A stretch of 64,000 nucleotides of DNA from Nocardioides luteus (GTDB lineage: Bacteria; Actinomycetota; Actinomycetes; Propionibacteriales; Nocardioidaceae): NCBI RefSeq assembly GCF_000960475.2, contig NZ_JZDQ02000014.1:62001-126000 (forward strand), read 5' to 3'. The translations under genes and the position numbers were made by a program. The notes below the pieces were generated by a model, which was not told the DNA's origin, made no database searches, and saw only the letters and a program-made list of their open reading frames with translations. Below, in pieces: positions 53,757-61,152 of this stretch (positions are counted from its first letter, which is position 1; each line of letters starts with the position of its first letter).

Positions 53757-54605
53757 TTGAAGAAGTTCGTCACCACGCTGGTGGTGCTCAGCGTGATCGC
53801 CGGCGGCATCTACTGGGTGGTCCAGGCCGCGACGGACAAGCTGGACTCGTTCCTGCCCGACCTGCAGCAGTGCACGGCGGTCGCGGGCGAGTACGAGGCG
53901 CGCTTCGACCCCGAGCAGATGGGCAACGCGGCCGTGATCACCGCGCTCGGGCTCAAGCGCGGCCTGCCCGCGCGGGCGGCCACGATCGCGATCGCGACCG
54001 CCATCCAGGAGTCGAAGCTCTACAACATCAGCCACGGCGATCGCGACTCGCTCGGCCTCTTCCAGCAGCGCCCGTCGATGGGCTGGGGCACCGAGGAACA
54101 GGTCCAGGACCCGGTCTACGCCACCAACAAGTTCTACGACGCGCTGGTGAAGATCGACGGCTACGAGGACATGGTCATCACCGAGGCGGCGCAGGAGGTG
54201 CAGCGCTCGGCCTACCCCGAGGCGTACGCCGACCACGAGGGTGAGGGCCGCGCGATCGCCTCCGCGATCAGCGGCTACTCCCCCGCCGCGCTGACCTGCC
54301 GCATCGACGAGCCCGAGGCCGGCTCCGGCAAGCCGCAGGCCACCAAGACCGAGGTCAACCAGCTGCTCGGCAAGATGGTCGGTCGCGCCCGCGTCGACGG
54401 CACCACCGTGGTCATCCCCGTCGACGCCGGCGAGACCGGCGAGCGCAACGGCTGGGCCGCCGCCCACTACGTACTCGCCCGGGCCAGCGAGTTCGGCGCC
54501 ACCTCCATCGCCTACGACGGACGCACCTGGTCCGCCGGCAAGGACGAGGAGTGGGCCAAGACCCCCGACGTCACCGGCGACCGGATCGTCGTCACCCTCG
54601 CCTGA
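53757..54605 (+). CDS. membrane-anchored lytic-transglycosylase-like protein (peptidase half degenerate)
   Basis: A 282-residue protein from a TTG start with one N-terminal helix (residues 5-25). Residues 55-150 resemble a goose-type lysozyme/transglycosylase domain: a probable catalytic Glu in TAIQESKLYNIS, then GDRDSLGLFQQRPSMGWGT. The C-terminal 85 residues align with the LAS-peptidase domain of the convergent gene 54826-55851, but its zinc-binding His positions are gone (SAHYEGRAVD becomes RARVDGTTVV; HVHVDVA becomes RIVVTLA). It likely cleaves or remodels peptidoglycan. Relatives have been mislabelled heavy metal transporters. Confidence 0.75.
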   Translation: MKKFVTTLVVLSVIAGGIYWVVQAATDKLDSFLPDLQQCTAVAGEYEARFDPEQMGNAAVITALGLKRGLPARAATIAIATAIQESKLYNISHGDRDSLGLFQQRPSMGWGTEEQVQDPVYATNKFYDALVKIDGYEDMVITEAAQEVQRSAYPEAYADHEGEGRAIASAISGYSPAALTCRIDEPEAGSGKPQATKTEVNQLLGKMVGRARVDGTTVVIPVDAGETGERNGWAAAHYVLARASEFGATSIAYDGRTWSAGKDEEWAKTPDVTGDRIVVTLA

Positions 54606-54611
54606 CCCTCT

Positions 54612-54836
54612 GCCGAGGCGTCACCCCGGTCGGCCAAGCGTCAGCCGCGCCTGCCGAGGCGTCACGTACGTCGGGCGAGACGTCACTCCCGTCGGGCGAG
54701 ATAGCAACGCGTGACGCCTCGGCCGACGTACGTGACGTCTCGACCAACGCGAGCGACCACTCGGCCGACGCGGACGCCCATTCGACCGACGTACGTGACG
54801 CCTCGGCCGACGAGCGGACTTCTCGTCAGTCGGCGA
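54612..54836. repeat. 21-nt inverted-array repeat, family B, locus 2
   Basis: Four and a half forward units (core GCCGAGGCGTCAC) run from 54612 to 54710 with a 20-21-nt period. Five units in the opposite orientation (core GTGACGCCTCGGCCGAC) follow at exactly 21 nt (starts 54711, 54732, 54753, 54774, 54795), plus a partial one reaching the stop codon of the minus-strand gene. The array lies between two convergent gene ends. Confidence 0.8.
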
Positions 54837-55851
54837 CGTCTACGTGGACGTGGTCGCGGTGCTCGAGGATGGCTTGGTCGCCGCCGCGGGGTGGGACGTC
54901 GTAGTCGCGCCAGCCGGCGGTGGAGCGGCGTTTGGTCCAGATGCGGTCGTCGTAGATGACGGTCTCGATGTCGAGGCGGTCGGCGTTGGCGACGAAGTAC
55001 TGCGCGAGAGCCCAGCCTCTGATGTTGTTGCGCGCGTTGATCGGCCGGAAGAAGTAGTCGACGGCGCGGCCCTCGTAGTGGGCCGAGCCGACCATGTGGC
55101 CGGTGGTCACGCCGCCGGGTTGGAAGCCGCCGTCGGGAATGTCCCCGAACGCCTGGCGTACGTCATCCCGAACCGCCTCCGCCCGCGAGGTGAGCCCGGC
55201 GCCACTGAGCGTGACCGGGACCTCCTCGGCACCGCCCTTGACGACACAGGAGAACGCCTCGGGGGTGTTGCCGGTCAGTGCCGAGGCGAGGGCCCGCGCC
55301 TCGGGCTCGGCGTCGCGGTAGCTGTCGCGCGAGCCGTCGCTGATCTGCTGGGCGACACCGGGTACGGACTGCTGGCGGTAGTCGGCGACACCGGAGAGCC
55401 GGTCGTAGAGCGCGCTCGCCTTCGCGGCGTTCCGTTCGAGCGAGTGGTCGGCGATCTCGACCGTCAGCACGACGGAGGCGGCGCGGGCGGGGAGCCCGCG
55501 GCGTACGGCGATGGCGGCGATCGCCGAGGCACGCTCGGCCTCCTCGATGGAGAGGTCGTGGGTCGTGCCCTCGGAGGTGACGGTGCAGGCCTCGCGGGAG
55601 AGGACCGGGATGCCGCTGACGCCGACGCCGAGGACCCGCAGGCCGGCGAAGAGCAGGGCGACGGCGATCACGATGCCGAGGACGACGAGATGCTTGCGTA
55701 CCGGACGGAGCTGCTTGCGGGCTTCCCTCGCAGACTTCCGCAGCGCCTCACGCGCCGGCTCCGGGATCCTGGAGGCGGGCGGCCGCGGACCCGGGGGCGG
55801 GAAGGTCGGCGGGCCCGTCGGGGTCCCCGGCTGTGCGCTCACGCCACCCAT
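54826..55851 (-). CDS. membrane-anchored LAS-type (M15/VanY-like) peptidase, transglycosylase half degenerate
   Basis: A 341-residue protein with a Pro-rich N-terminus, one helix (about 55-75) and a paralogous two-part extracytoplasmic region. The first part aligns with the transglycosylase-like half of 53757-54605 (RRGLPARAASVVLTVEI against KRGLPARAATIAIATAI), but the Glu-Ser and GLFQQRP motifs are lost. The second part keeps SAHYEGRAVDYF, IYDDRIWT and HRDHVHVDVAD, the metal-site pattern of LAS peptidases that cut peptidoglycan stem peptides. The ATG at 55851 follows AGGTGAAG. Confidence 0.75.
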   Translation of the reverse strand: MGGVSAQPGTPTGPPTFPPPGPRPPASRIPEPAREALRKSAREARKQLRPVRKHLVVLGIVIAVALLFAGLRVLGVGVSGIPVLSREACTVTSEGTTHDLSIEEAERASAIAAIAVRRGLPARAASVVLTVEIADHSLERNAAKASALYDRLSGVADYRQQSVPGVAQQISDGSRDSYRDAEPEARALASALTGNTPEAFSCVVKGGAEEVPVTLSGAGLTSRAEAVRDDVRQAFGDIPDGGFQPGGVTTGHMVGSAHYEGRAVDYFFRPINARNNIRGWALAQYFVANADRLDIETVIYDDRIWTKRRSTAGWRDYDVPPRGGDQAILEHRDHVHVDVAD

Positions 55852-55888
55852 CTTCACCTACGGGGCAAACCCCGCCCGGCGCGATCTC

Positions 55889-57007
55889 TCACTCGGCGAG
55901 GCGGGCGACGGCTGCGTCGATGCGCTCGTCGGTGGCGGTGAAGGCGATCCGCACGTGCTGGCTGCCGGCGCGGCCGTAGAAGGTGCCGGGGGCGGCGAGG
56001 ATGCCGCGCTCGGCGAGCCAGGCGACGGTGTCCCAGCAGTCCTCGTCACGGGTCGCCCACAGGTAGAGGGAGGCCTCGGAGTGGTCGATGCGGAAGCCGG
56101 CCGACTCCAGGGCCGCCTTGAGCTTGGTGCGCCGCGCGGCGTAGCGGGCGTGCTGCTCCTTGGCGTGCTGATCGTCGCCGAGCGCCGTCACCATCGCGAC
56201 CTGCTGCGGACCCGGCATCTGCAGGCCGAGGTTCTTGCGGACCGCGAGGGCCTCACCGAGGACGGCGGCGTCACCGGCGACGAAGGCACAGCGGTAGCCG
56301 GCCAGGTTCGAGCGCTTCGAGAGCGAGTGGACGGCGAGAAGACCGTCGAACGAACCACCACAGACGTCCGGATGCAGGATCGAGACCGGGGACGCCTCCC
56401 AGGCGCACTCGATGTAGCACTCGTCGGAGATCAGCAGCGTGCCCCGTTCGCGCGCCCACTCGACCGTCTTGCGCAGGTGCTCCACGGGGAGCACCCGGCC
56501 GCTCGGGTTGGACGGCGAGTTGATCCACAGGATGCGCGGCGCCTTCGGGCCCAGCGCGACCAGCGAATCGGTGGCGACGGTGTCGGCTCCGACCAGGGCC
56601 GCGGAGACCTCGTAGGTCGGGTAGGCAAGCTCCGGGTAGGCGACCAGGTCACCCTGCCCGACACCGAGGTGCAGCGGCAGCGAGCCGATCAGCTCCTTGG
56701 AGCCGATCACGGGCAGCACGTTGTCCAGCCCGAGACCCGAGACCCCGTGGTTGCGCGCGAGCCAGTCGATCGCGGCCTGACGCACCGCGGGCGTACCGAT
56801 CGTGGTCGGGTATCCCGGCGAGTCCGCCGCCGCGGCCAGTGCCTTCTGCACCACCGTCGGCGTCGAGTCGACCGGGGTCCCGACCGAGAGGTCGACCAAC
56901 CCGCCAGCGTGCGAGGACGCCTTCTCCTTGATGGGAACGAGCTTGTCCCAGGGGAAGTCAGGCAGACGCTGCGAGACCGGGATCGAGGCCGACATCGAGG
57001 CGGGCAT
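55889..57007 (-). CDS. dapC: succinyldiaminopimelate transaminase
   Basis: A 372-residue class I/II aminotransferase that converts N-succinyl-2-amino-6-oxopimelate to succinyl-DAP. The PLP lysine is in VHSLSKRSNLAGYR, with INSPSNPSGRVLP and a C-terminal GSQHVRIAFTATDERI. The start overlaps the ferredoxin stop (TGATG). A fdx-dapC pair is also conserved in mycobacteria (Rv1177-Rv1178), which supports the DAP assignment over a generic aminotransferase. Confidence 0.93.
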   Translation of the reverse strand: MPASMSASIPVSQRLPDFPWDKLVPIKEKASSHAGGLVDLSVGTPVDSTPTVVQKALAAAADSPGYPTTIGTPAVRQAAIDWLARNHGVSGLGLDNVLPVIGSKELIGSLPLHLGVGQGDLVAYPELAYPTYEVSAALVGADTVATDSLVALGPKAPRILWINSPSNPSGRVLPVEHLRKTVEWARERGTLLISDECYIECAWEASPVSILHPDVCGGSFDGLLAVHSLSKRSNLAGYRCAFVAGDAAVLGEALAVRKNLGLQMPGPQQVAMVTALGDDQHAKEQHARYAARRTKLKAALESAGFRIDHSEASLYLWATRDEDCWDTVAWLAERGILAAPGTFYGRAGSQHVRIAFTATDERIDAAVARLAE

Positions 57008-57330
57008 CAGTCCTGGTTCTGCGGGGGCAGAGCGGCGACGAACGGGTGGTCCTTGTCGATCTCACCCATGCGGGCGGCACCGCCCGGCGAGCCGAGGTCG
57101 TCGAAGAACTTGACGTTGGCGTCGTAGTACTCCTTCCACTCCTCCGGGGTGTCGTCCTCGTAGAAGATCGCCTCGGGCGGGCACACGGGCTCGCAGGCGC
57201 CGCAGTCGACACACTCGTCGGGGTGGATGTAGAGCATCCGCTTGCCCTCGTAGATGCAGTCCACCGGACACTCGTCGACGCAAGCCTTGTCCTTCACGTC
57301 AACACAGGGCTGGGCGATGACGTACGTCAT
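57007..57330 (-). CDS. fdxA: 7Fe ferredoxin
   Basis: A 107-residue seven-iron ferredoxin. The cluster ligands are in PCVDVKDKACVDECPVDCIY and HPDECVDCGACEPVCPPEAI. It carries electrons for cytochromes P450 or other enzymes. It is co-transcribed with dapC, as in other actinobacteria. The ATG at 57330 is preferred over an upstream start since it matches the family's MTYVIAQPCVD. Divergent from the GNAT gene at 57410. Confidence 0.96.
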   Translation of the reverse strand: MTYVIAQPCVDVKDKACVDECPVDCIYEGKRMLYIHPDECVDCGACEPVCPPEAIFYEDDTPEEWKEYYDANVKFFDDLGSPGGAARMGEIDKDHPFVAALPPQNQD

Positions 57331-57409
57331 TCGGGGCTCCTCCAAGCGGGGTATCACGAAAGTCAGAGGGGCGCGACTGGCCCTTCAGGGGACAGCCTAG
57401 TATCCCCAC

Positions 57410-58303
57410 GTGCCTGCTCATCTCCTGGGACCACATGTCGTCGGCAAGCGGATCGTCATCCGCCGACTCGTCCCGGGCGAGACCGGCCCCACCGGCGGCC
57501 CCGCGTTCACCGACATCCTGGGAGTCTGTACGTCCTGGGCCGACGGCACCGCCGTCATCGAGCGTGAGTCCGGGGAGCGAGTGAGCGTGCCCGTCGGCGA
57601 GATCGTCTCCGGCAAACCGGTGCCGCCGCGGCCGAACGTACGTCTGCGGATCGGGGTGCGCGAGGCCGAGCTGCTCAGCGCCGCGATCTTCCCCGGCACC
57701 ACCTCCGAGGCCCTCGGCGAGTGGGTGCTCTTCGACCACGAGATCTCCGTACGCCGCCGGCCCAACTCGGCGCTGGCGATCGGCGACCCCGGGGTCGGGC
57801 TCGACGCGGCGATCGACGCGATCGAGTCCTTCTACCGCAGCCGCCACAAGCGACCCCGCGCCAAGATCGAGGTCGGCTCCGCGGCCGAGGAGGCCCTGGT
57901 CGCGCGCGGCTGGATCGAGGACGTGACCGTCGAGTTCCAGCTCGCCGGGCTCGCCGCCACCCGGCGCATCCTGCCCCCGCCCGCCGAGGACGCCCACGTC
58001 GAGATCATGCGCGGGACCGACGGTGCGCAGGTGCTGATCACCTTCGGCGACACCGCCCGGATCATGGGCACGATGGAACGCGACTGGCTGGCCATCCACG
58101 ACCTCGAGGTCGCCGAGCCCCACCGGCGCCAGGGGCTCGCCACGAAGGCCCTCGCCACCCTGCTCGAGTGGGGCGCGGAGCGCGGCGCCCGCGCCGCCTG
58201 GCTGCACGTGGAGACCACCAACGACCCCGGCCTCGCCCTCTACGAGTCCCTCGGCTTCACCGAGCACCACCGCTGCCGCTACTACTCCTCGCCGACCCCG
58301 TAG
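57410..58303 (+). CDS. GNAT acetyltransferase with N-terminal SH3-like domain
   Basis: A 297-residue protein. Residues 1-65 resemble the SH3-like domain of mycobacterial Rv0428c (GKRIVIRRLVPGE), followed by a GNAT fold at about 170-295 with IHDLEVAEPHRRQGLATKAL and YESLGFTEHHRCRYY. Rv0428c-type proteins have this arrangement; acetylation targets are not clear. The GTG at 57410 lies 79 nt from the divergent ferredoxin gene. Its last 22 nt overlap the convergent VOC gene. Confidence 0.87.
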   Translation: MPAHLLGPHVVGKRIVIRRLVPGETGPTGGPAFTDILGVCTSWADGTAVIERESGERVSVPVGEIVSGKPVPPRPNVRLRIGVREAELLSAAIFPGTTSEALGEWVLFDHEISVRRRPNSALAIGDPGVGLDAAIDAIESFYRSRHKRPRAKIEVGSAAEEALVARGWIEDVTVEFQLAGLAATRRILPPPAEDAHVEIMRGTDGAQVLITFGDTARIMGTMERDWLAIHDLEVAEPHRRQGLATKALATLLEWGAERGARAAWLHVETTNDPGLALYESLGFTEHHRCRYYSSPTP

Positions 58304-58695
58304 GAAGTCAGCCCCAGCAGGTCCCACAGGTTCCCGAAGGGATCCCGGAAGACCTGAAGCGTCCCGTAGGGCTCGTCACGGACCGGCCCGACGAGCTCGA
58401 TCCCGGCGCCGACCAGCCTCTCGTACGCAGCACCGAAGTCGTCCACGCGCAGGAAGAACGTCACCCGGCCACCGGTCTGGTCACCGACCCTCGCAGTCTC
58501 CTCCGGGCCGTCGGCGCGGGCGAGCAGGAAGCCGGTGCCGCCGCCGGGCGGACGTACGACCACCCAGCGCTTCGGGCGGCCGTCGTTCGTGGTCGACGGG
58601 GCGTCCTCGGCGACCTCGAACCCGAGTACGTCGCGGAAGAACTCCACCGCCTCGTCGTAGTCGGGAACGACGATCGTGACCAGGTCCATGTGCAT
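58282..58695 (-). CDS. VOC (glyoxalase/bleomycin-resistance) family protein
   Basis: A 137-residue vicinal oxygen chelate protein. The start MHMDLVTIVVPDYDEAVEFF, the middle RVTFFLRVDDFGAAYERL and the end PYGTLQVFRDPFGNLWDLL fit the single-domain type. The metal ligands expected of glyoxalase I are partly conserved (His/Glu), but a substrate cannot be given. The first start is at 58695 and a second ATG at 58689 is possible. The two convergent stops overlap by 22 nt. Confidence 0.87.
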   Translation of the reverse strand: MHMDLVTIVVPDYDEAVEFFRDVLGFEVAEDAPSTTNDGRPKRWVVVRPPGGGTGFLLARADGPEETARVGDQTGGRVTFFLRVDDFGAAYERLVGAGIELVGPVRDEPYGTLQVFRDPFGNLWDLLGLTSYGVGEE

Positions 58696-58715
58696 GGCTG
58701 AACGGTAGGCGTCGG

Positions 58716-59546
58716 TCAGCAGGTCTTCAGATCCGGGGAGGCGGGGCCTTCGCGGGTGAGCGCGTCGAGGGTGAGGGCGATGGCGGCGGCGCTCGTGGGG
58801 ATGAGCAGGTGCTCGGAGAGGTCGGCGGCGCAGGCGTCCTGGATGCGTACGTTGGTGGTGTTCGGACCCTCGGCGAGGAAGCCGGAGGTGGACGGCACGA
58901 CGACCTCGTCGGCGGCGGTGATGATCTGGGTGTAGGAGACGTCGCCCGGGGTCTCGTCGCCGGCGTTCAGGTCGGCGAGGAACTGCGAGCCGGCGGCCTG
59001 CTGGGCGCAGGAGAGGCACAGGCCGGTGGCCTCGGTGGTGCCCTCGTCCGGGACGATCGAGGTGCCGTGGTTGGAGGGGGCGAGGCCGACGAGGTCCTCG
59101 ACGTAGCCGGCGCCGCCCAGGTTCTTGATGTAGTAGCGCGGCATCATGCCGCCCTGGGAGTGGCCGACGAGGGAGACCTTGTCGGCGTCGGTGACCTCGC
59201 GGACCCGCTCGATGAACTCCCCCAGGTGAGCTGCCGAGTCGCGGATGTCGCCGGTGGCGCGGTTGCCGTAGTCGAGCGAGTAGACGCAGAACCCGGCCCG
59301 CTTCATGGCCAGCGAGATCGGGTCCAGCAGCGAGCGGCGGTCACCGAAGGTGCCGTGCACCAGGATCACCGGCGTCGGGCGCTCCGCCGAGGGCACGCAC
59401 GCCCAGTCGTTGGACCCGGCGGGGTCGCCGTAGGGCGACCCCGGGAGCGGGATCCCGGTCTGCCTCGGCCCCTCCGCGGCCGAGGCGGAGACCGGAACCA
59501 GCACGAGCGCGACGGCAGCGAGCAGACTCAGCATGAACGGGCGCAT
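58716..59546 (-). CDS. secreted lipase (class 2, LipA/EstA-type)
   Basis: A 276-residue protein with a Sec signal peptide (MRPFMLSLLAAVALVLVPVS, cleavage after ASAAEG). It has the alpha/beta-hydrolase motifs PVILVHGTFGDRRSL and VSLVGHSQGGMMPRYY, and cysteines near the end suggest disulfides. The class includes Streptomyces and Nocardioides triacylglycerol lipases. The catalytic Ser is in GHSQGG, about residue 128. The gene ends 20 nt before the VOC start and the two may be co-transcribed. Confidence 0.9.
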   Translation of the reverse strand: MRPFMLSLLAAVALVLVPVSASAAEGPRQTGIPLPGSPYGDPAGSNDWACVPSAERPTPVILVHGTFGDRRSLLDPISLAMKRAGFCVYSLDYGNRATGDIRDSAAHLGEFIERVREVTDADKVSLVGHSQGGMMPRYYIKNLGGAGYVEDLVGLAPSNHGTSIVPDEGTTEATGLCLSCAQQAAGSQFLADLNAGDETPGDVSYTQIITAADEVVVPSTSGFLAEGPNTTNVRIQDACAADLSEHLLIPTSAAAIALTLDALTREGPASPDLKTC

Positions 59547-59640
59547 GACCAGCCCAACGAGCGATTGTGATCCGCGTCACGCCCGAAAACCCGTTGGCGA
59601 GCGACCCGGAGTGAGATCTACGCTCGTCAGCGGCACCGCC

Positions 59641-59786
59641 GAGGAGTGACGACCCTCTGCCACCACGGCACCGCGGCGCCCGCGCGTCCGGCGTACCGAC
59701 AAGAGGCTGATGACACATCAGCGAAGGTGTGGTGGCACCGCGACCTAGCCCCCGCCCACACCTCCAGGGCCCCGCCACCTGGAGGA
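59641..59786 (+). ncRNA. translational T-box riboswitch leader of the second aspS
   Basis: The T-box core TGGTGGCACCGCG lies at 59730-59742, preceded by a small hairpin GCTGAT-GACAC-ATCAGC (59706-59722). GGTGTGG (59726-59732) can pair with CCACACC (59756-59762) as antisequestrator. Alternatively CCTCCAG (59761-59767) pairs with CTGGAGG (59779-59785), hiding the Shine-Dalgarno. The two helices share bases and exclude each other. A candidate specifier GAC (Asp) lies in the loop AGTGACGAC at 59645-59653 between GAGG and CCTC. Confidence 0.85.
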
Positions 59787-61091
59787 ATGATGAAACCGAT
59801 AGACCGTACGCTCGCCGCCCAGCTCACCGCGGCCACCCCCGGCACGACCGTTCGGCTGTGCGGCCACGTGCACCGCCGCCGCGAGCTCGCCACCGTGACG
59901 TTCCTGGTGCTGCGCGACCGCAGCGGCCTGGCCCAGGTGGTCATCCGGCCGGCCGACGGACAGCAGGCACCGCCCGAGGAGACGCCGGTCGAGGTGATCG
60001 GCATCGCCACCGGAAACCCGCAGGCCCCCGGAGGTGTCGAGATCACCTCGCCGGCCGTCACGGTGCTCTCCGAGCCGGCACTCACCCCGCCGGTCGAGCT
60101 GTGGCGCCCGGAGCTCGCCGCCGGGCTGCCGACGCTGCTCGACCATGCGCCGGTCACCTGGCGCCATCCCGCCGTCCGGGCGCGATGGGAGCTCGCCGCG
60201 GCGTCCCTGCGCGGTTTCCGCGCGACCCTCGACGCCGCCGGGTTCACCGAGGTCCACTCCCCCAAGATCGTCGAGTCGGCCACCGAGTCGGGAGCGAACG
60301 TCTTCGAGATCGACTACTTCGGACGCCCCGCCTACCTCGCCCAGTCGCCGCAGTTCTACAAGCAGCAGCTCGTCGGCGTCTTCGAACGGGTCTACGAGGT
60401 CGGGCCGGTCTTCCGCGCCGAGCCGCACGACACCGTGCGCCACCTCGCCGAGTACGTCAACCTCGACGTCGAGCTCGGCTTCGTCCGCGACCACCGCGAC
60501 GTGCTCGCCGTCCTGCGCGAGGTGCTCGCCGGGATGGTCGAGGGGATCGAGACCTACCCCGCGGCAGCGGTCGGCCGGCTCGGCGTCGAGCTCCCTGTGG
60601 TGCCGCCCGAGATCCCGGTCATCCACTTCGCCGAGGCGCTGCGGCTGGTCGGGGCGCCCGAGGACGAGCCGGACCTCGCCCCAGAGCACGAGCGTGCGCT
60701 CGGAGCGTGGGCCCGCGAGACGTACGGCTCCGACTTCCTGGCCGTCGAGGGCTACCCGATCCGGAAGCGGCCCTTCTACACCCACCCGTGGTCTCGACAG
60801 GCTCGACCACCAGGGGACGGAAGCAACAGCTTCGACCTGCTCTTCCGCGGCCTGGAGCTGGTGACCGGAGGGCAGCGCCTGCACCGGCTCACTGACTACG
60901 AGGCGGCGATCCGGGCGCGGGGCGAGGAGCCGGCGGCGTACGCCTCGTACCTGCAGGCCTTCGCGCACGGGATGCCACCGCACGGCGGCTTCGCGCTGGG
61001 CCTGGAGCGGTGGGCCGCACGGCTCGTCGAAGCCGCCAACATCCGCGAGGTCACCCTGTTCCCGAGGGACCTGCACCGCCTCACGCCGTAG
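59787..61091 (+). CDS. aspS: aspartyl-tRNA synthetase, archaeal/non-discriminating type
   Basis: A class IIb synthetase of about 435 residues. The OB fold (VRLCGHVHRRRELATVTFLV) is followed by SATESGANVFEIDYFGRPAYL, FRAEPHDTVRHLAEYVNLDV (motif 2) and GFALGLERWAARLV (motif 3). The shorter form without the bacterial insertion domain suggests the type that charges both tRNA-Asp and tRNA-Asn. At about residues 335-343 the coding sequence contains a known Nocardioides-type palindromic repeat. A T-box leader upstream would sense uncharged tRNA. Start ATG 59787 or 59790. Confidence 0.92.
   Translation: MMKPIDRTLAAQLTAATPGTTVRLCGHVHRRRELATVTFLVLRDRSGLAQVVIRPADGQQAPPEETPVEVIGIATGNPQAPGGVEITSPAVTVLSEPALTPPVELWRPELAAGLPTLLDHAPVTWRHPAVRARWELAAASLRGFRATLDAAGFTEVHSPKIVESATESGANVFEIDYFGRPAYLAQSPQFYKQQLVGVFERVYEVGPVFRAEPHDTVRHLAEYVNLDVELGFVRDHRDVLAVLREVLAGMVEGIETYPAAAVGRLGVELPVVPPEIPVIHFAEALRLVGAPEDEPDLAPEHERALGAWARETYGSDFLAVEGYPIRKRPFYTHPWSRQARPPGDGSNSFDLLFRGLELVTGGQRLHRLTDYEAAIRARGEEPAAYASYLQAFAHGMPPHGGFALGLERWAARLVEAANIREVTLFPRDLHRLTP
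60788..60810. repeat. REP-like palindrome inside aspS
   Basis: GTGGTC and GACCAC flank a TCGACAGGCTC core in a 23-nt element within the coding sequence. This is the pattern of a short repeat I recall as abundant in Nocardioidaceae genomes. It encodes part of the loop HPWSRQARPPGDG, where other synthetases of this class have a different, short loop. Confidence 0.6.
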
Positions 61092-61105
61092 CCATCGGCG
61101 AAGTC

Positions 61106-61145
61106 GTGAAGCTGAGAGTGGCCCATGGACCACTCTCAGCTTCAC
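61106..61145. terminator. bidirectional hairpin terminator between aspS and the VanW gene
   Basis: GTGAAGCTGAGAGTGG (61106-61121) and its exact complement (61130-61145) form a 16-bp stem with an 8-nt loop CCCATGGA. Both flanking genes converge on it. No long T-run. Confidence 0.9.
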
Positions 61146-61152
61146 AACCCGA

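Noticed and set aside
53757..54605. Heavy metal transporter (common database label for this family)
   Set aside because: Only one membrane helix and no metal-binding or transport motifs; the sequence fits a cell-wall hydrolase fold.
54612..54836. CRISPR array
   Set aside because: Units run head to tail without unique spacers, the orientation flips in the middle and no cas genes are present.
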